DNA of 64,000 bases from Flavobacterium crocinum (GTDB taxonomy: Bacteria > Bacteroidota > Bacteroidia > Flavobacteriales > Flavobacteriaceae). The stretch spans positions 1,054,001-1,118,000 of the forward strand of contig NZ_CP029255.1 in assembly GCF_003122385.1 (NCBI RefSeq). Direction: 5' to 3'. The position numbers and the translations under genes were made by a program. The notes beneath the pieces were generated by a model, which saw nothing but the letters and a program-made list of their open reading frames with translations, had not been told where the DNA came from and made no database searches. How positions within the stretch are numbered: position 1 is the first letter of the stretch; every line of letters starts with the position of its first letter. Of this stretch, positions 44,625 to 53,502 are shown in pieces.

Positions 44625-47600
44625 TTTGTATTAAAGTATTCCTGAACTTTTTGATTAAAATTCGAGCGCAAAGGTAGTGATTGTCTGTTTAATATCTCCA
44701 CACTGTTTAAATATTCCAATAAGGAACTTGGTAAAGCATTGGAACGATTAGTAAATTCAGCCTTATTTGTTTCAGATTGTCTTTGTGTATCTTGACCTTG
44801 TTGCTGAACTGCATTGTTTAATTTCCATAATTCTTGTTGAATATTTAGAATACGTTGCAGGTTCTCATTCTTAAAACCTTTATTCAAAATCTGCTTTTCA
44901 GATTGTTTCATTTGATCTATTATAGATTTTCCCTGAGCATCCAAACCTTTCTTTGCTAATTCTTTTTGCAATGCTTCTCTAAGTTTAACCTGCTCTTTGT
45001 ATATCTCCATAATAGCTTCTGCATCTCCTTCTCCGTCTTCTCTTTCATTACCATTCTTTTCTCCTTTTCCATTCTTCCCATCTTTTCCAGAAGAGCCTTT
45101 ATCTCCGCTTTTGTTACCTTGACCTTCTTTGCCCTGCCCATCTTTGCCTTGCCCGTTTTGCCCCTGCCCGGACTTTCCATCTTTTCCTTCTCCCGGTTTA
45201 TCCCCAGGTTGTTGTCCCGGCTTCATTCCATCTTTCATCTTATCCGCAAGACCCTTTTGTTTCTGAATAATATCTGGTAATTGCATTCCTTGTCCGTCTC
45301 CAGGTTTAGGTTTTCCAGCACCTGGTTTAGACATCGACATCTGCATGTTGTTTAATAAATCACTTAAGAAATCAGCCAACTTATTAGCAGATGAAACCGC
45401 ATATTGTTGGTGTGAAACTCCTCTTGGAATCTGAACATCGGTTAAAGTTTCAATCGCCTTGTCCATATTGTATTGTACATTTCCAATTTCTTTGGTTACG
45501 TCTTCAGCTACTTTTGGATTACGTAATGAAAGTGCAAACAAACTATCATCAACATGTCTAAACTGTTGTTTTAAATTCTGCTGGATTTTAATGTTTTTAG
45601 TGAATGCTGATGAACCCAATTTCATAGATTTAAACTGTTTCATCACATCTTCCTGAGATAAAGAATAAGCTAAGAGGTTATCCAGAATCTGACGAAGCAT
45701 TGCTACATCTTCTTCCAATTGTTCTTGTTCTCCACCTTCCATTTCGCTCTGCATTTCCTGAGACATAGATTTCATTTTCTTTGCAGCACTTTTCTGTTTT
45801 GGCTTAGCCGAAGAAGTATTCTTTTTGCTTAATTCTTCAGAAGCTTTTTGAAGATCACTATCTACATCTTTCTCTTTTGAAGCATCAGATGGAATGTCCA
45901 AAGGTTTCTTTAAAGTCTTGTTTTCTTCTTTCAAATCTTTTAAATCTTCCTGAATCTTATCAAAAGATTTATTGATTTCATCCTGCTTCTCTTTAGTGTT
46001 TTCTTTCTCTTTATTTGATAACTGTTCCTGTTGTTCTGACAGTTTGTTTAGTTTCTCTGCAACCTGTTCTGCTTTCTTTGAAACATAAAAACGCTTGGTT
46101 AATTCGACCAATTGCTCTAAATTACGAGATTGGTTTTTACTGATTTGTTTGAACTTTTCCATCTTATCAAACAGTTCTTCACTGTTTAATTTATCATTCA
46201 GGTTCTTCAATTCGTCTAATAACTTCTGATTCTTTTCTAAATCTTTCTGTGCATTATCTAAACGTTTCTGTAAATCATCAGCTGTTTTATCCTTCTTGTC
46301 CGACTTGAACTTATCTAAGTTCTGATTCATTTTCTCAGAGAATTGTTTCATCATTTCGTCTTGTTGTTTCTGACGTTTGATAAAATCATTGATCTTTTGC
46401 TGATCTTTAAATTCTAAATTGTCTTTTTCTTTTCCTGTATTCTGAAGCTTATCCATTTCTGAAATCTGCTTGGTTTGGTTCTTCAAAGATTTAGATAAAC
46501 TATTGATATTATTATTCTGCTGCTGTAATTCCTGATCTTGAATTTCATCTGTTGTCGCTACGCGATCTGAAAATGTAGAAGACTTTCTACTCTTAAATCC
46601 GTGTGGTGCATCGTTATCAAAAACTTCAAAATAGTATTCGTAAGACACTCCTTCTTCTACTGGAAGGTTACTTGGAAAATTAAAAACAAACTGATCAAAT
46701 ACTCCAGCCTTCACAGGAATGTTTCCACGCTTAGAAGACTGTGGTTTATTACGTTCGTAGTATACAATTTGTAACTTCGAAAGTCCGTAGTCATCACCCA
46801 ATCTTCCTAAGATATAGTTCTTATCCAGCTTCAAACTATCTGGTGCAGGGCCAACACTAATGCTTGGAAACTGATCTTTGATCACAGAAAGCTGATAATC
46901 TAGTTTTTCGTAGTTTTTCACCTTATCATTAGACGTAAGAATTTGATATTCTGTATTTTGACTAATATTTTTAGACAATTTAAACTCATTTTCTGTCTTA
47001 TTGAACTTAAAAACTTCATTATCTCTTTTCCACACCACTTCTTGAGTAGATTTAGTATTCATTCTCCAGGTTACAGTGGTTCCTTCAGGTACAATTGCAT
47101 TTCCAGTTCCCAGAATTGTCTCTGATTTTTTCTTCAGATAAGAAGGGAAATTTAAAACCATTTCGAAGTTTGCAATAGATGGAACTGTGATCACTTTCAA
47201 TTCATACTCTTCAGAAACTACCGAATTTCCTTCAAAAGAAAACTGTATATTTTCTGAAGGCTTTTCAATTTTAAATTCAAACTTACCAGGTTGAGAAGAT
47301 TCCATAAAATAACTTTCATCCCCAATATGAATCATCACATTTTCAGGAACTACATTCCCAACAGATTCCATTTTTATCACGAAATCTTTGTTTTGTTCTG
47401 CTTGCAAATTAGAATTCAAAACCACAAATTTGAAAGGAGCTGGTGGCAAAAATGCAGAATTGAAATGCACTACTCTATTCAAACTTTGAGAAATAATATT
47501 ACTATTTCCAGAAATATAAAACACAGCAAAAAGTAAAATTGGAACTAAAGCCAATGGTAAATATTTTTTGTTAGCTTTAAAATTGATGGCATTTCCAAAA

Positions 47601-48022
47601 GGAATTGGCTGCAGTGAATTTGCTTTTTGCTCAATTGAAGCTAGAACTAATTCTGAACTTTCTGCATTATTTTCAGAAGACAATTGCAAAAAGTTGGTAA
47701 GCTTATCACTCACTTCTGTGAAATGACTTCCAATAATTTTTGAAGCCTGAGTATAATCTATTCCTTTTTGAAGTTTGAATAATTTGAATAATGGAAAAAG
47801 AATTAAACGGATTAAAAGGAAAACTTCAACTCCAACGAATAACCAAAACAGAAAAGTTCTTCCCAGAGGTTTTAGCCAAAGAAAGTACTCTACAAAAAGC
47901 GTAAACAAAAAATACAACAACCCAAAACCAGTAAAAAGCAATATGCCTTTTATCAATTCGTTGGTATAATATTTTTTAATGAAAGCTTCTAACTTTTGAT
48001 AAATAGCAGATGATGTTTTCAA
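44621..48022 (-). CDS. DUF4175-family membrane protein
   Basis: A 1133-residue protein. Two membrane helices near the start (about 27-50 and 57-78) and one at 155-170 precede a large strand-rich periplasmic region (about 200-480). Then come long coiled coils (about 510-830), a Gly/Lys/Gln-rich low-complexity segment (about 925-990, GEGKDGKSGQGQNGQGKDG) and a helical end. This matches DUF4175 proteins of Bacteroidota, whose function is unknown. It overlaps ybeY by 4 bp and is probably its upstream partner in one transcript. The low-complexity segment creates a spurious 74-codon frame on the same strand. Confidence 0.8.
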   Translation of the reverse strand: MKTSSAIYQKLEAFIKKYYTNELIKGILLFTGFGLLYFLFTLFVEYFLWLKPLGRTFLFWLFVGVEVFLLIRLILFPLFKLFKLQKGIDYTQASKIIGSHFTEVSDKLTNFLQLSSENNAESSELVLASIEQKANSLQPIPFGNAINFKANKKYLPLALVPILLFAVFYISGNSNIISQSLNRVVHFNSAFLPPAPFKFVVLNSNLQAEQNKDFVIKMESVGNVVPENVMIHIGDESYFMESSQPGKFEFKIEKPSENIQFSFEGNSVVSEEYELKVITVPSIANFEMVLNFPSYLKKKSETILGTGNAIVPEGTTVTWRMNTKSTQEVVWKRDNEVFKFNKTENEFKLSKNISQNTEYQILTSNDKVKNYEKLDYQLSVIKDQFPSISVGPAPDSLKLDKNYILGRLGDDYGLSKLQIVYYERNKPQSSKRGNIPVKAGVFDQFVFNFPSNLPVEEGVSYEYYFEVFDNDAPHGFKSRKSSTFSDRVATTDEIQDQELQQQNNNINSLSKSLKNQTKQISEMDKLQNTGKEKDNLEFKDQQKINDFIKRQKQQDEMMKQFSEKMNQNLDKFKSDKKDKTADDLQKRLDNAQKDLEKNQKLLDELKNLNDKLNSEELFDKMEKFKQISKNQSRNLEQLVELTKRFYVSKKAEQVAEKLNKLSEQQEQLSNKEKENTKEKQDEINKSFDKIQEDLKDLKEENKTLKKPLDIPSDASKEKDVDSDLQKASEELSKKNTSSAKPKQKSAAKKMKSMSQEMQSEMEGGEQEQLEEDVAMLRQILDNLLAYSLSQEDVMKQFKSMKLGSSAFTKNIKIQQNLKQQFRHVDDSLFALSLRNPKVAEDVTKEIGNVQYNMDKAIETLTDVQIPRGVSHQQYAVSSANKLADFLSDLLNNMQMSMSKPGAGKPKPGDGQGMQLPDIIQKQKGLADKMKDGMKPGQQPGDKPGEGKDGKSGQGQNGQGKDGQGKEGQGNKSGDKGSSGKDGKNGKGEKNGNEREDGEGDAEAIMEIYKEQVKLREALQKELAKKGLDAQGKSIIDQMKQSEKQILNKGFKNENLQRILNIQQELWKLNNAVQQQGQDTQRQSETNKAEFTNRSNALPSSLLEYLNSVEILNRQSLPLRSNFNQKVQEYFNTK

Positions 48023-48086
48023 AATAAATCTGTTTTAATTATAACCTATAAAAGTAGTAATTATAAAGATTCAAATTCCAAAAAAT

Positions 48087-48131
48087 AAATTCCAAATTCC
48101 AAGGATTCACCTAGTTTGGAATTTGGAATTT
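48087..48131. repeat. Inverted repeat ahead of gltX
   Basis: AAATTCCAAATTCCAA (48087-48102) and TTGGAATTTGGAATTT (48116-48131) form a perfect 16-bp stem with a 13-nt loop. The word ATTCCAA is repeated several more times just upstream. It sits between two divergent genes and ends right before the gltX promoter. Confidence 0.75.
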
Positions 48132-48139
48132 TTAAAAAA

Positions 48140-48166
48140 TTGAATTTATTGAAAGTCGTATCTTTG
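48140..48166 (+). promoter_or_regulatory. gltX promoter
   Basis: TTG (48140-48142), 16 bp, TATCTTTG (48159-48166). The ATG at 48185 follows after 18 nt. An upstream in-frame ATG at 48116 lies before this promoter and is therefore unlikely to be used. Confidence 0.55.
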
Positions 48167-48184
48167 CAACAAAATTTTAAACAA

Positions 48185-49690
48185 ATGTCAAAGCAAGTTC
48201 GTGTGCGTTTTGCACCAAGTCCCACTGGACCGTTACATATTGGCGGAGTTCGTACTGCCCTATTTAATTATTTATTTGCAAAAAAACATAACGGTGTTTT
48301 TTATCTGAGAATTGAAGATACAGATCAGACTCGTTTTGTTCCAGGTGCAGAGGCTTACATTATGGAAGCTCTAGAATGGTTAGGAATTGCTCCTGAAGAA
48401 ACGGTTGGAAAAAATGAAAAATTTGGTCCATACAGACAAAGCGAACGTGCAGCTTTATATCAGCAATATGCAGATCAATTAATAAATTCTGGTTGGGCAT
48501 ATTATGCTTTTGATACTCCTGAAGCTTTGGATGCACATAGAAAACAACACGAAGCTGAAGGAAAAACATTTATTTACAATCATCATAATCGTGAAAAGTT
48601 AGATACCTCTTTAGTAATTTCTTCTGAAGAAACTGCTAAAAGAATTGCCAATGGAGAACATTATGTAATTCGTTTTAAGACTCCGGTTGATGAAACTTTA
48701 CATTTAAAAGATATTATTCGTGGAGATGTGAAGTTTGAAACTAATCTTTTGGATGATAAAGTTTTATTCAAAAGTGACGGAATGCCAACTTACCATTTAG
48801 CTAATATTGTGGATGATCATTTGATGGAAACTTCACATGTAATTCGTGGTGAAGAATGGTTGCCATCGATGCCACTTCACGTTTTATTGTACAAAGCATT
48901 TGGTTGGGAAGCTCCGGAATTTGCTCATTTACCTTTGATTTTGAAACCAGTTGGAAATGGAAAATTATCAAAAAGAGATGGAGACAAAATGGGATTCCCG
49001 GTATTTCCTTTAGAATGGAAAACTGAAGAAGGAGTTTCATCTGGTTATAGAGAAAATGGATTTTTTCCTGAAGCAGTTGTAAACTTCCTTGCATTATTGG
49101 GATGGAATGATGGAACTGAAAAAGAATTATTTTCTTTAGAAGAATTAGCTGAGGCATTTGACTTAAATAGAGTTCATAAATCTGGAGCTAAATTTGATCC
49201 GGAGAAAAACAAATGGTTCAATCACCAATATTTAGCAAAACAAAATGATGCAGATTTGGCCAAAACCTTCTCTCCTATTTTAGAAGAAAAAGGCATTGAT
49301 GTTTCTAAATATGATCTTACAAGAATTGTTTCTTTGATTAAAGAAAGAGCAAACTTCGTTTCTGAATTTTGGAATCTGACAGATTTCTTTTTCCAGGCTC
49401 CAACAGCTTATGATGAAAAAGCAAGTAAAAACTGGAAAGAAGAAACTCCAGCATTAATGCAGGAATTGATTTCTGTTTTAGAAAACATCGAAGATTTTAC
49501 TTCTGCAAATATTGAAGCAATTGTAAAAGATTGGTTAACCAAGAACGAAATCGGAATGGGTAAAGTAATGCAACCTTTCCGTTTAAGTTTGGTTGGAGCT
49601 CTTAAAGGTCCTCACCTATTTGACATTGTCGAAATCATTGGAAAAGAAGAAACTATTTCTAGAATTCAGAAAGCAATTGAAACTTTATAA
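48185..49690 (+). CDS. gltX: Glutamate--tRNA ligase
   Basis: A 501-residue class I synthetase. RVRFAPSPTGPLHIGGVRTA contains the HIGH motif, followed by FYLRIEDTDQTR, HLANIVDDHLMETSHVIRGE and KLSKRDGD (KMSKS variant, about residue 260). The C-terminal anticodon-binding region is all-helical. It charges tRNA-Glu. The frame is open upstream to 48116, but promoter position and family alignment put the start at 48185. A terminator follows. Confidence 0.95.
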   Translation: MSKQVRVRFAPSPTGPLHIGGVRTALFNYLFAKKHNGVFYLRIEDTDQTRFVPGAEAYIMEALEWLGIAPEETVGKNEKFGPYRQSERAALYQQYADQLINSGWAYYAFDTPEALDAHRKQHEAEGKTFIYNHHNREKLDTSLVISSEETAKRIANGEHYVIRFKTPVDETLHLKDIIRGDVKFETNLLDDKVLFKSDGMPTYHLANIVDDHLMETSHVIRGEEWLPSMPLHVLLYKAFGWEAPEFAHLPLILKPVGNGKLSKRDGDKMGFPVFPLEWKTEEGVSSGYRENGFFPEAVVNFLALLGWNDGTEKELFSLEELAEAFDLNRVHKSGAKFDPEKNKWFNHQYLAKQNDADLAKTFSPILEEKGIDVSKYDLTRIVSLIKERANFVSEFWNLTDFFFQAPTAYDEKASKNWKEETPALMQELISVLENIEDFTSANIEAIVKDWLTKNEIGMGKVMQPFRLSLVGALKGPHLFDIVEIIGKEETISRIQKAIETL

Positions 49691-49712
49691 TTAAAATTTC
49701 ATTTAAAAATAG

Positions 49713-49754
49713 AAACGCTAAGTAACATCACAAAAATGTTCATAGCGTTTTTTT
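49713..49754 (+). terminator. gltX terminator
   Basis: AAACGCTA (49713-49720) pairs with TAGCGTTT (49743-49750). An inner AACAT/ATGTT stem strengthens the loop. Seven Ts follow the G. Confidence 0.75.
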
Positions 49755-49824
49755 AATATTTGATAATTCTTTTTTAGAAGAATTTTCGTAATTTACCGAA
49801 ATTCATAAATTAAACAAAATAACC

Positions 49825-50805
49825 ATGAGTACAGCATTTATTATTTTTTTAGTATTGGCATTCTTTATTTTCATGTCATCTTTCTTTACAGTGAAACAAC
49901 AATCATCTGTAATTATCGAAAGATTTGGAAAATTTCAGAGTGTTAGAAATTCAGGATTACAACTTAAAATTCCGTTGGTTGACAGATTGGCCGGACGTGT
50001 AAATCTTAAAATTCAGCAATTGGATGTTATCATCGAAACTAAAACAAGAGACAACGTTTTTATCAAAATGAAAGTTTCCGTTCAGTTCAAAGTAATTCAG
50101 GAAAAAGTATACGAAGCTTTTTATAAACTAGAATATCCACACGATCAAATTACTTCTTATGTTTTTGACGTAGTTCGTGCTGAAGTTCCAAAACTAAAAC
50201 TGGATGATGTTTTTGAAAGAAAAGATGATATTGCCGTTGCAGTAAAACGCGAATTGAACGAAGCAATGTCGACTTACGGATATGATATCATCAATACTTT
50301 GGTTACTGATATTGATCCGGACATTCAGGTAAAAAATGCAATGAACAGAATTAATGCTGCTGACAGAGAAAAAACAGCTGCAGAGTTTGAAGCAGAAAGT
50401 TCAAGAATTAGAATCGTTGCAAAAGCAAAAGCCGAAGCAGAAAGTAAACGTTTACAAGGACAAGGTATCGCAGACCAACGTCGTGAAATTGCAAGAGGTT
50501 TGGTTGAAAGTGTTGAAGTTTTGAACCAAGTTGGAATCAACTCTCAAGAAGCTTCTGCTTTAATTGTAGTAACACAGCATTATGATACTTTACAATCTAT
50601 TGGATCTGATACCAATTCAAACTTGATTCTTTTACCTAACTCTCCACAAGCCGGAAGTGATATGCTAAACAATATGGTGGCATCATTCTCAGCTTCAAAT
50701 CAAGTTGGAGAAATGATGAAGAAAAACAATAAAAAAGTGGAAAAACCAAAACAAGCACCAAGACAATCTGGTTATGAAGATGACATTCAACCAGATGTTC
50801 AATAA
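49825..50805 (+). CDS. SPFH/Band 7 (stomatin-like) membrane protein
   Basis: A 326-residue protein with one N-terminal membrane helix (about 3-22). The SPFH domain (about 25-185) contains QQSSVIIERFGKFQSVRNSG, IKMKVSVQFKVI and DVVRAEVPKLKLDDVFERKD. A coiled coil (about 185-240, AADREKTAAEFEAESSRIR) and a Lys-rich tail follow. Members oligomerise at the inner membrane and regulate proteases or membrane microdomains. Its closest kind is the QmcA/slipin group. No NfeD-type partner is adjacent. Terminator directly after. Confidence 0.88.
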   Translation: MSTAFIIFLVLAFFIFMSSFFTVKQQSSVIIERFGKFQSVRNSGLQLKIPLVDRLAGRVNLKIQQLDVIIETKTRDNVFIKMKVSVQFKVIQEKVYEAFYKLEYPHDQITSYVFDVVRAEVPKLKLDDVFERKDDIAVAVKRELNEAMSTYGYDIINTLVTDIDPDIQVKNAMNRINAADREKTAAEFEAESSRIRIVAKAKAEAESKRLQGQGIADQRREIARGLVESVEVLNQVGINSQEASALIVVTQHYDTLQSIGSDTNSNLILLPNSPQAGSDMLNNMVASFSASNQVGEMMKKNNKKVEKPKQAPRQSGYEDDIQPDVQ

Positions 50806-50817
50806 TAATTAGAAATA

Positions 50818-50845
50818 AAAAAGAGGCTTAACTGCCTCTTTTTTT
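50818..50845. terminator. Bidirectional terminator between the SPFH gene and the DUF6327 gene
   Basis: AAAAAGAGGC (50818-50827) and GCCTCTTTTT (50834-50843) make a perfect 10-bp stem with a 6-nt loop. The stop codon of the minus-strand gene lies in the loop, so that gene's last codons are part of the stem. Confidence 0.88.
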
Positions 50846-51082
50846 ATTCATAAACCAATTTATTACGGTTGGAATAATTGATTGTAAAATTTGTGGATAT
50901 GATTTTTTAAAGTAATCTGTGTAAGAAGAAACAAATCCGTTTACAATATTTTGCGGTGTAATGCTTTCTTTAGTTCTCTGAAAACTCAAAACCAATTTCT
51001 GATAATTGATATCTTTTTCTAATTTCAAGATTTCTAAATCTCTGTCGATTTCAGCATAAGAAGAGTATTTTTTCTTTTCCAT
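50828..51082 (-). CDS. DUF6327-type small protein
   Basis: An 84-residue charged protein starting EKKKYSSYAEIDRDLEILKL, with a later amphipathic stretch ending INWFMNKKRGS. Such proteins accompany YtxH and holin-like genes in Flavobacteria, as here. Function is unknown; it looks like an accessory of the membrane proteins upstream. Its start lies 5 bp past the stop of the holin-like gene, so they are one unit. The stop codon sits in the terminator loop. Confidence 0.7.
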   Translation of the reverse strand: MEKKKYSSYAEIDRDLEILKLEKDINYQKLVLSFQRTKESITPQNIVNGFVSSYTDYFKKSYPQILQSIIPTVINWFMNKKRGS

Positions 51083-51087
51083 AAGTC

Positions 51088-51438
51088 TTAGTCATTAAAA
51101 AATATTTCTGAGAATTTCTCCAAAATTGGCCCTTCCACCATTTTGTCTTTTATGAAGAAAAGTAAAATGGTAAACAAAAGATAGATCCCTCCTACTGTCA
51201 AAAATCCTAAAGCATTACTTTCGAACAAAGATCCAAAAGCGTACGCTGCTGCAAAAGATCCGAAAATTAAAACCATCGTGAAACACAACAAAATCAAAGT
51301 GAATTTGAAAATCAAAGTTGTAGATTTCATTGCCACTTTAAATCCCCAAAGTTTATAATAAGCCAAATGACTTTCAATATAAACTTTAGTTTGATCCTGA
51401 ATTTTTTCAGTGTTTTCTTTTAACTCTTCAAAAGCCAT
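51088..51438 (-). CDS. Phage-holin-like (DUF1469/Actinobacterial holin type) membrane protein
   Basis: A 116-residue protein. The polar N-terminus (AFEELKENTEKIQDQTKVYI) and the ESHLAYYKLWGFKV motif precede two membrane helices (about 48-70 and 80-102), as in Bacteroidota phage-holin-family proteins that usually sit beside YtxH. The true ATG is at 51438; the ORF reaches back to 51468 through non-family sequence. Middle gene of a three-gene set (YtxH, this, DUF6327). Likely an envelope-stress component; the phage link is only by name. Confidence 0.75.
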   Translation of the reverse strand: MAFEELKENTEKIQDQTKVYIESHLAYYKLWGFKVAMKSTTLIFKFTLILLCFTMVLIFGSFAAAYAFGSLFESNALGFLTVGGIYLLFTILLFFIKDKMVEGPILEKFSEIFFND

Positions 51439-51456
51439 AATTATAAATTTTAAATA

Positions 51457-51504
51457 AAAAAAGCACAAAACTTTACTATAAAAATAAGCAAGTTATGTGC
51501 TTTT
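51457..51504 (-). terminator. Hairpin between the YtxH and holin-like genes
   Basis: AAAAGCACA (minus strand, 51504-51496) pairs with TGTGCTTTT and is followed by more Ts (51467-51457). The 28-nt loop is long. It probably reduces rather than blocks read-through from the YtxH gene to the two genes after it. Confidence 0.5.
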
Positions 51505-51513
51505 AAAAAATTA

Positions 51514-51840
51514 TTATTTCTGAAGTTTCGCGTTCTGTGCTTTCAATTCAGCCAATTTAGTTTCTAAAAAAGTAATTACTTCTTCTGTTTTATGGCTAAC
51601 ATTCGAAAGTAAATCATTCAAAGTTCCGTCAAGATTATGAGTAGCACTTGTAAATCTTTCACGAAGAACTTCAGAGCTGGCCTCAAAAGAATCTTTGATA
51701 TTATGCTTCGCATCGTCAATACCTTCTTTAATTTTTGCTCTCGTTTTTGATCCTTTATCCGGAGCAAATAAAATTCCAATTGCTGCTCCCGCAGCTGCAG
51801 CCGCTAAAATTGCAGCCGCTGTATTTAAGTTCTTAGACAT
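51514..51840 (-). CDS. YtxH domain protein
   Basis: A 108-residue protein. The N-terminal glycine/alanine membrane helix (about 7-27, AAAILAAAAAGAAIGILFAP) ends in the family signature APDKGSKTRAKI, followed by a long amphipathic helix (35-105). YtxH proteins are general-stress envelope proteins in Gram-positives and are common in Bacteroidota; their activity is unknown. The first gene of a three-gene minus-strand set, with no clear consensus promoter seen upstream. Confidence 0.85.
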   Translation of the reverse strand: MSKNLNTAAAILAAAAAGAAIGILFAPDKGSKTRAKIKEGIDDAKHNIKDSFEASSEVLRERFTSATHNLDGTLNDLLSNVSHKTEEVITFLETKLAELKAQNAKLQK

Positions 51841-51932
51841 GATTTCACAATTTTAAATTATTACTAAAGATACTCATTTTTAAAATGATAAAACTTTGAT
51901 TAATTGTAATTTACTAAAAATTAACAATCTAA

Positions 51933-52412
51933 TTAATACACATAAGCTACAGCTTCGTACTTACCATCTGCTTTTTCAACAATGCTTACAAAAGGATAAC
52001 CATTTGAAGCCGACTTCGTTTTGATTCTCATAGCAGTCTGTTTTTGATTTGCAATTGGCGGTTCTCCTTTTGTCCTTGTCGAGACTCCTGAAAAACTAGC
52101 CGCCTGCTTCAGTCCTATTGTTTTTTCCTGAGGCAGAACAGTTACCATTTTGAAATCGTCTTTTGAATCTACTACTATTTTATCAGAAACTTTTTGAGTT
52201 GTTTTTGTTTGTTTGTTTGTAATAGATGAAACAGCATGTTTGCTAATTTTTACTTCTTCAGAACTTCCGTTTAATGAATAGTAAATTAAACCATTTTCGT
52301 TTTTTATGAAATTAACATCAAGTTGTTCACCATTGTGTTTTGTAATTTGATGTGTTTGAGAAATTGCAACATTTGCAAATAACATCGCTAGCGTAAAATA
52401 TAAAATTTTCAT
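51933..52412 (-). CDS. Secreted protein of unknown function
   Basis: A 159-residue protein with a signal peptide (1-18, ANVAISQ). The mature part has strands resembling a small envelope protein domain (ITKHNGEQLDVNFIKNENGL, VKISKHAVSSITNKQTKTTQ) and ends PFVSIVEKADGKYEAVAYVY. I do not recognise the family. It is single, with a 1.1-kb non-coding region upstream that shows no clear TANNTTTG box close to its start. Confidence 0.65.
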   Translation of the reverse strand: MKILYFTLAMLFANVAISQTHQITKHNGEQLDVNFIKNENGLIYYSLNGSSEEVKISKHAVSSITNKQTKTTQKVSDKIVVDSKDDFKMVTVLPQEKTIGLKQAASFSGVSTRTKGEPPIANQKQTAMRIKTKSASNGYPFVSIVEKADGKYEAVAYVY

Positions 52413-52755
52413 GATTATTAGATTTAAATTAAAAATGATCAGAATTGAAATTTTAAACTAAAGCTTCACACAAATTCAATGTTATGGAATTTTGTACATT
52501 ATGAAGTAATTTGAAAAATACCTTTTACGCGAAATATTATCAAAATTACATCACAATAAAAATGAGAACATAAAATTGTCTTTTCAGGAAAACAATTTTG
52601 AAAATCCACTGTTGTAAAAATTACGAGTTTTTAAAAACAGTAAAATTCAGTTTAGTTTCCGTCACGGCAAATTTTAATTTTTCTTAAATCATCTCTGATT
52701 TCTGGTATTGAGTTAAAAATAGCAACTTTATAAACAATTGTGTGTTAACAAGCCG

Positions 52756-53430
52756 TTAAACTGACTAAAATAACAGCTAAAAGTTAAATAAAGACTTTAA
52801 ATAAACAATTATTTAAAAAATGAGTTATCTATCAAACATCTTTTAAAAATGTCTTAAAATCAATTTATAGAGGCTAAAATTAATCTATAAAAACTATCAT
52901 ATTTAAAATTGAAATCAATTTTATAAATTATAATAAAAAACTAAAATTTTAAAAATATTAATAATTAAAATTTATAACTATAAAATTGTATTCAAAACTT
53001 AAAAAAATAAGAAAAAACTTCATTTAAATATTTGAACTAAAAATTTGAACTAAAAAAAGTAAAAAATAGAAATAAGAAGTTTTATCGAATGAAAATCAAA
53101 AAAAGGTCTTCTCTATTTGGTCATTCTTTACTTTCTCTTAAAATTAATTTATGTGAGTCATTTTAAATCTATAAAATAAATTAAAAATAAAAATTTAATA
53201 GATTTTACAAATAATAAATATAAATGATTTTAAATATTTCACTAATAAGATAAATTTATTAAAATTACATTACAGAAAAAATTTGAACTTTAAAAAAGAC
53301 TAAAATTCAAATAAAGCGTTTAAATAAACGAAAATTTAAAAAACGATTTCCTTATCCAACATTTTTTTATTTTATGTTAAAATCGATTTATGAAAGTCAC
53401 TTTTAATATATAAAAATTATAAAATTATTA
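52756..53430. repeat. Three degenerate copies of a roughly 150-bp AT-rich unit
   Basis: Anchor words TTAAAATCAATTTATAG (52854), TTAAAATTAATTTATGTG (53138) and TTAAAATCGATTTATGAA (53377) are each preceded by a TATTT/TTATC-rich segment and followed by TTTAA or AATCTATAAAA. Copies 1 and 3 also share AATAAAG..TTTAAATAAAC upstream. Spacing between anchors is 284 and 239 bp. The unit has no coding potential; it may be a decayed array or a set of related small RNAs. Confidence 0.55.
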
Positions 53431-53458
53431 ATTATAATAGTTAATATATATAATAAAA

Positions 53459-53482
53459 AAAAGCGCTTATAAAAGCGCTTTT
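53459..53482 (-). terminator. glnS terminator
   Basis: AAAAGCGCTT (53459-53468) and AAGCGCTTTT (53473-53482) form a perfect 10-bp stem with a 4-nt loop; Ts follow on the minus strand. Confidence 0.9.
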
Positions 53483-53502
53483 CAATAGATTCTAATTATT
53501 TA

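Larger units (their letters stand above)
52413..53502. other. 1.1-kb non-coding, very AT-rich region
   Basis: No ORF of useful length on either strand. G+C is visibly lower than in neighbouring genes. It contains three degenerate repeat copies, listed next, and the glnS terminator. I see no IS remnants, tRNA or conserved hairpin otherwise. Confidence 0.7.

Noticed and set aside
51088..51438. Prophage remnant because of the holin-like protein
   Set aside because: It belongs to a YtxH-type envelope set common in Flavobacteria, with no other phage gene nearby.
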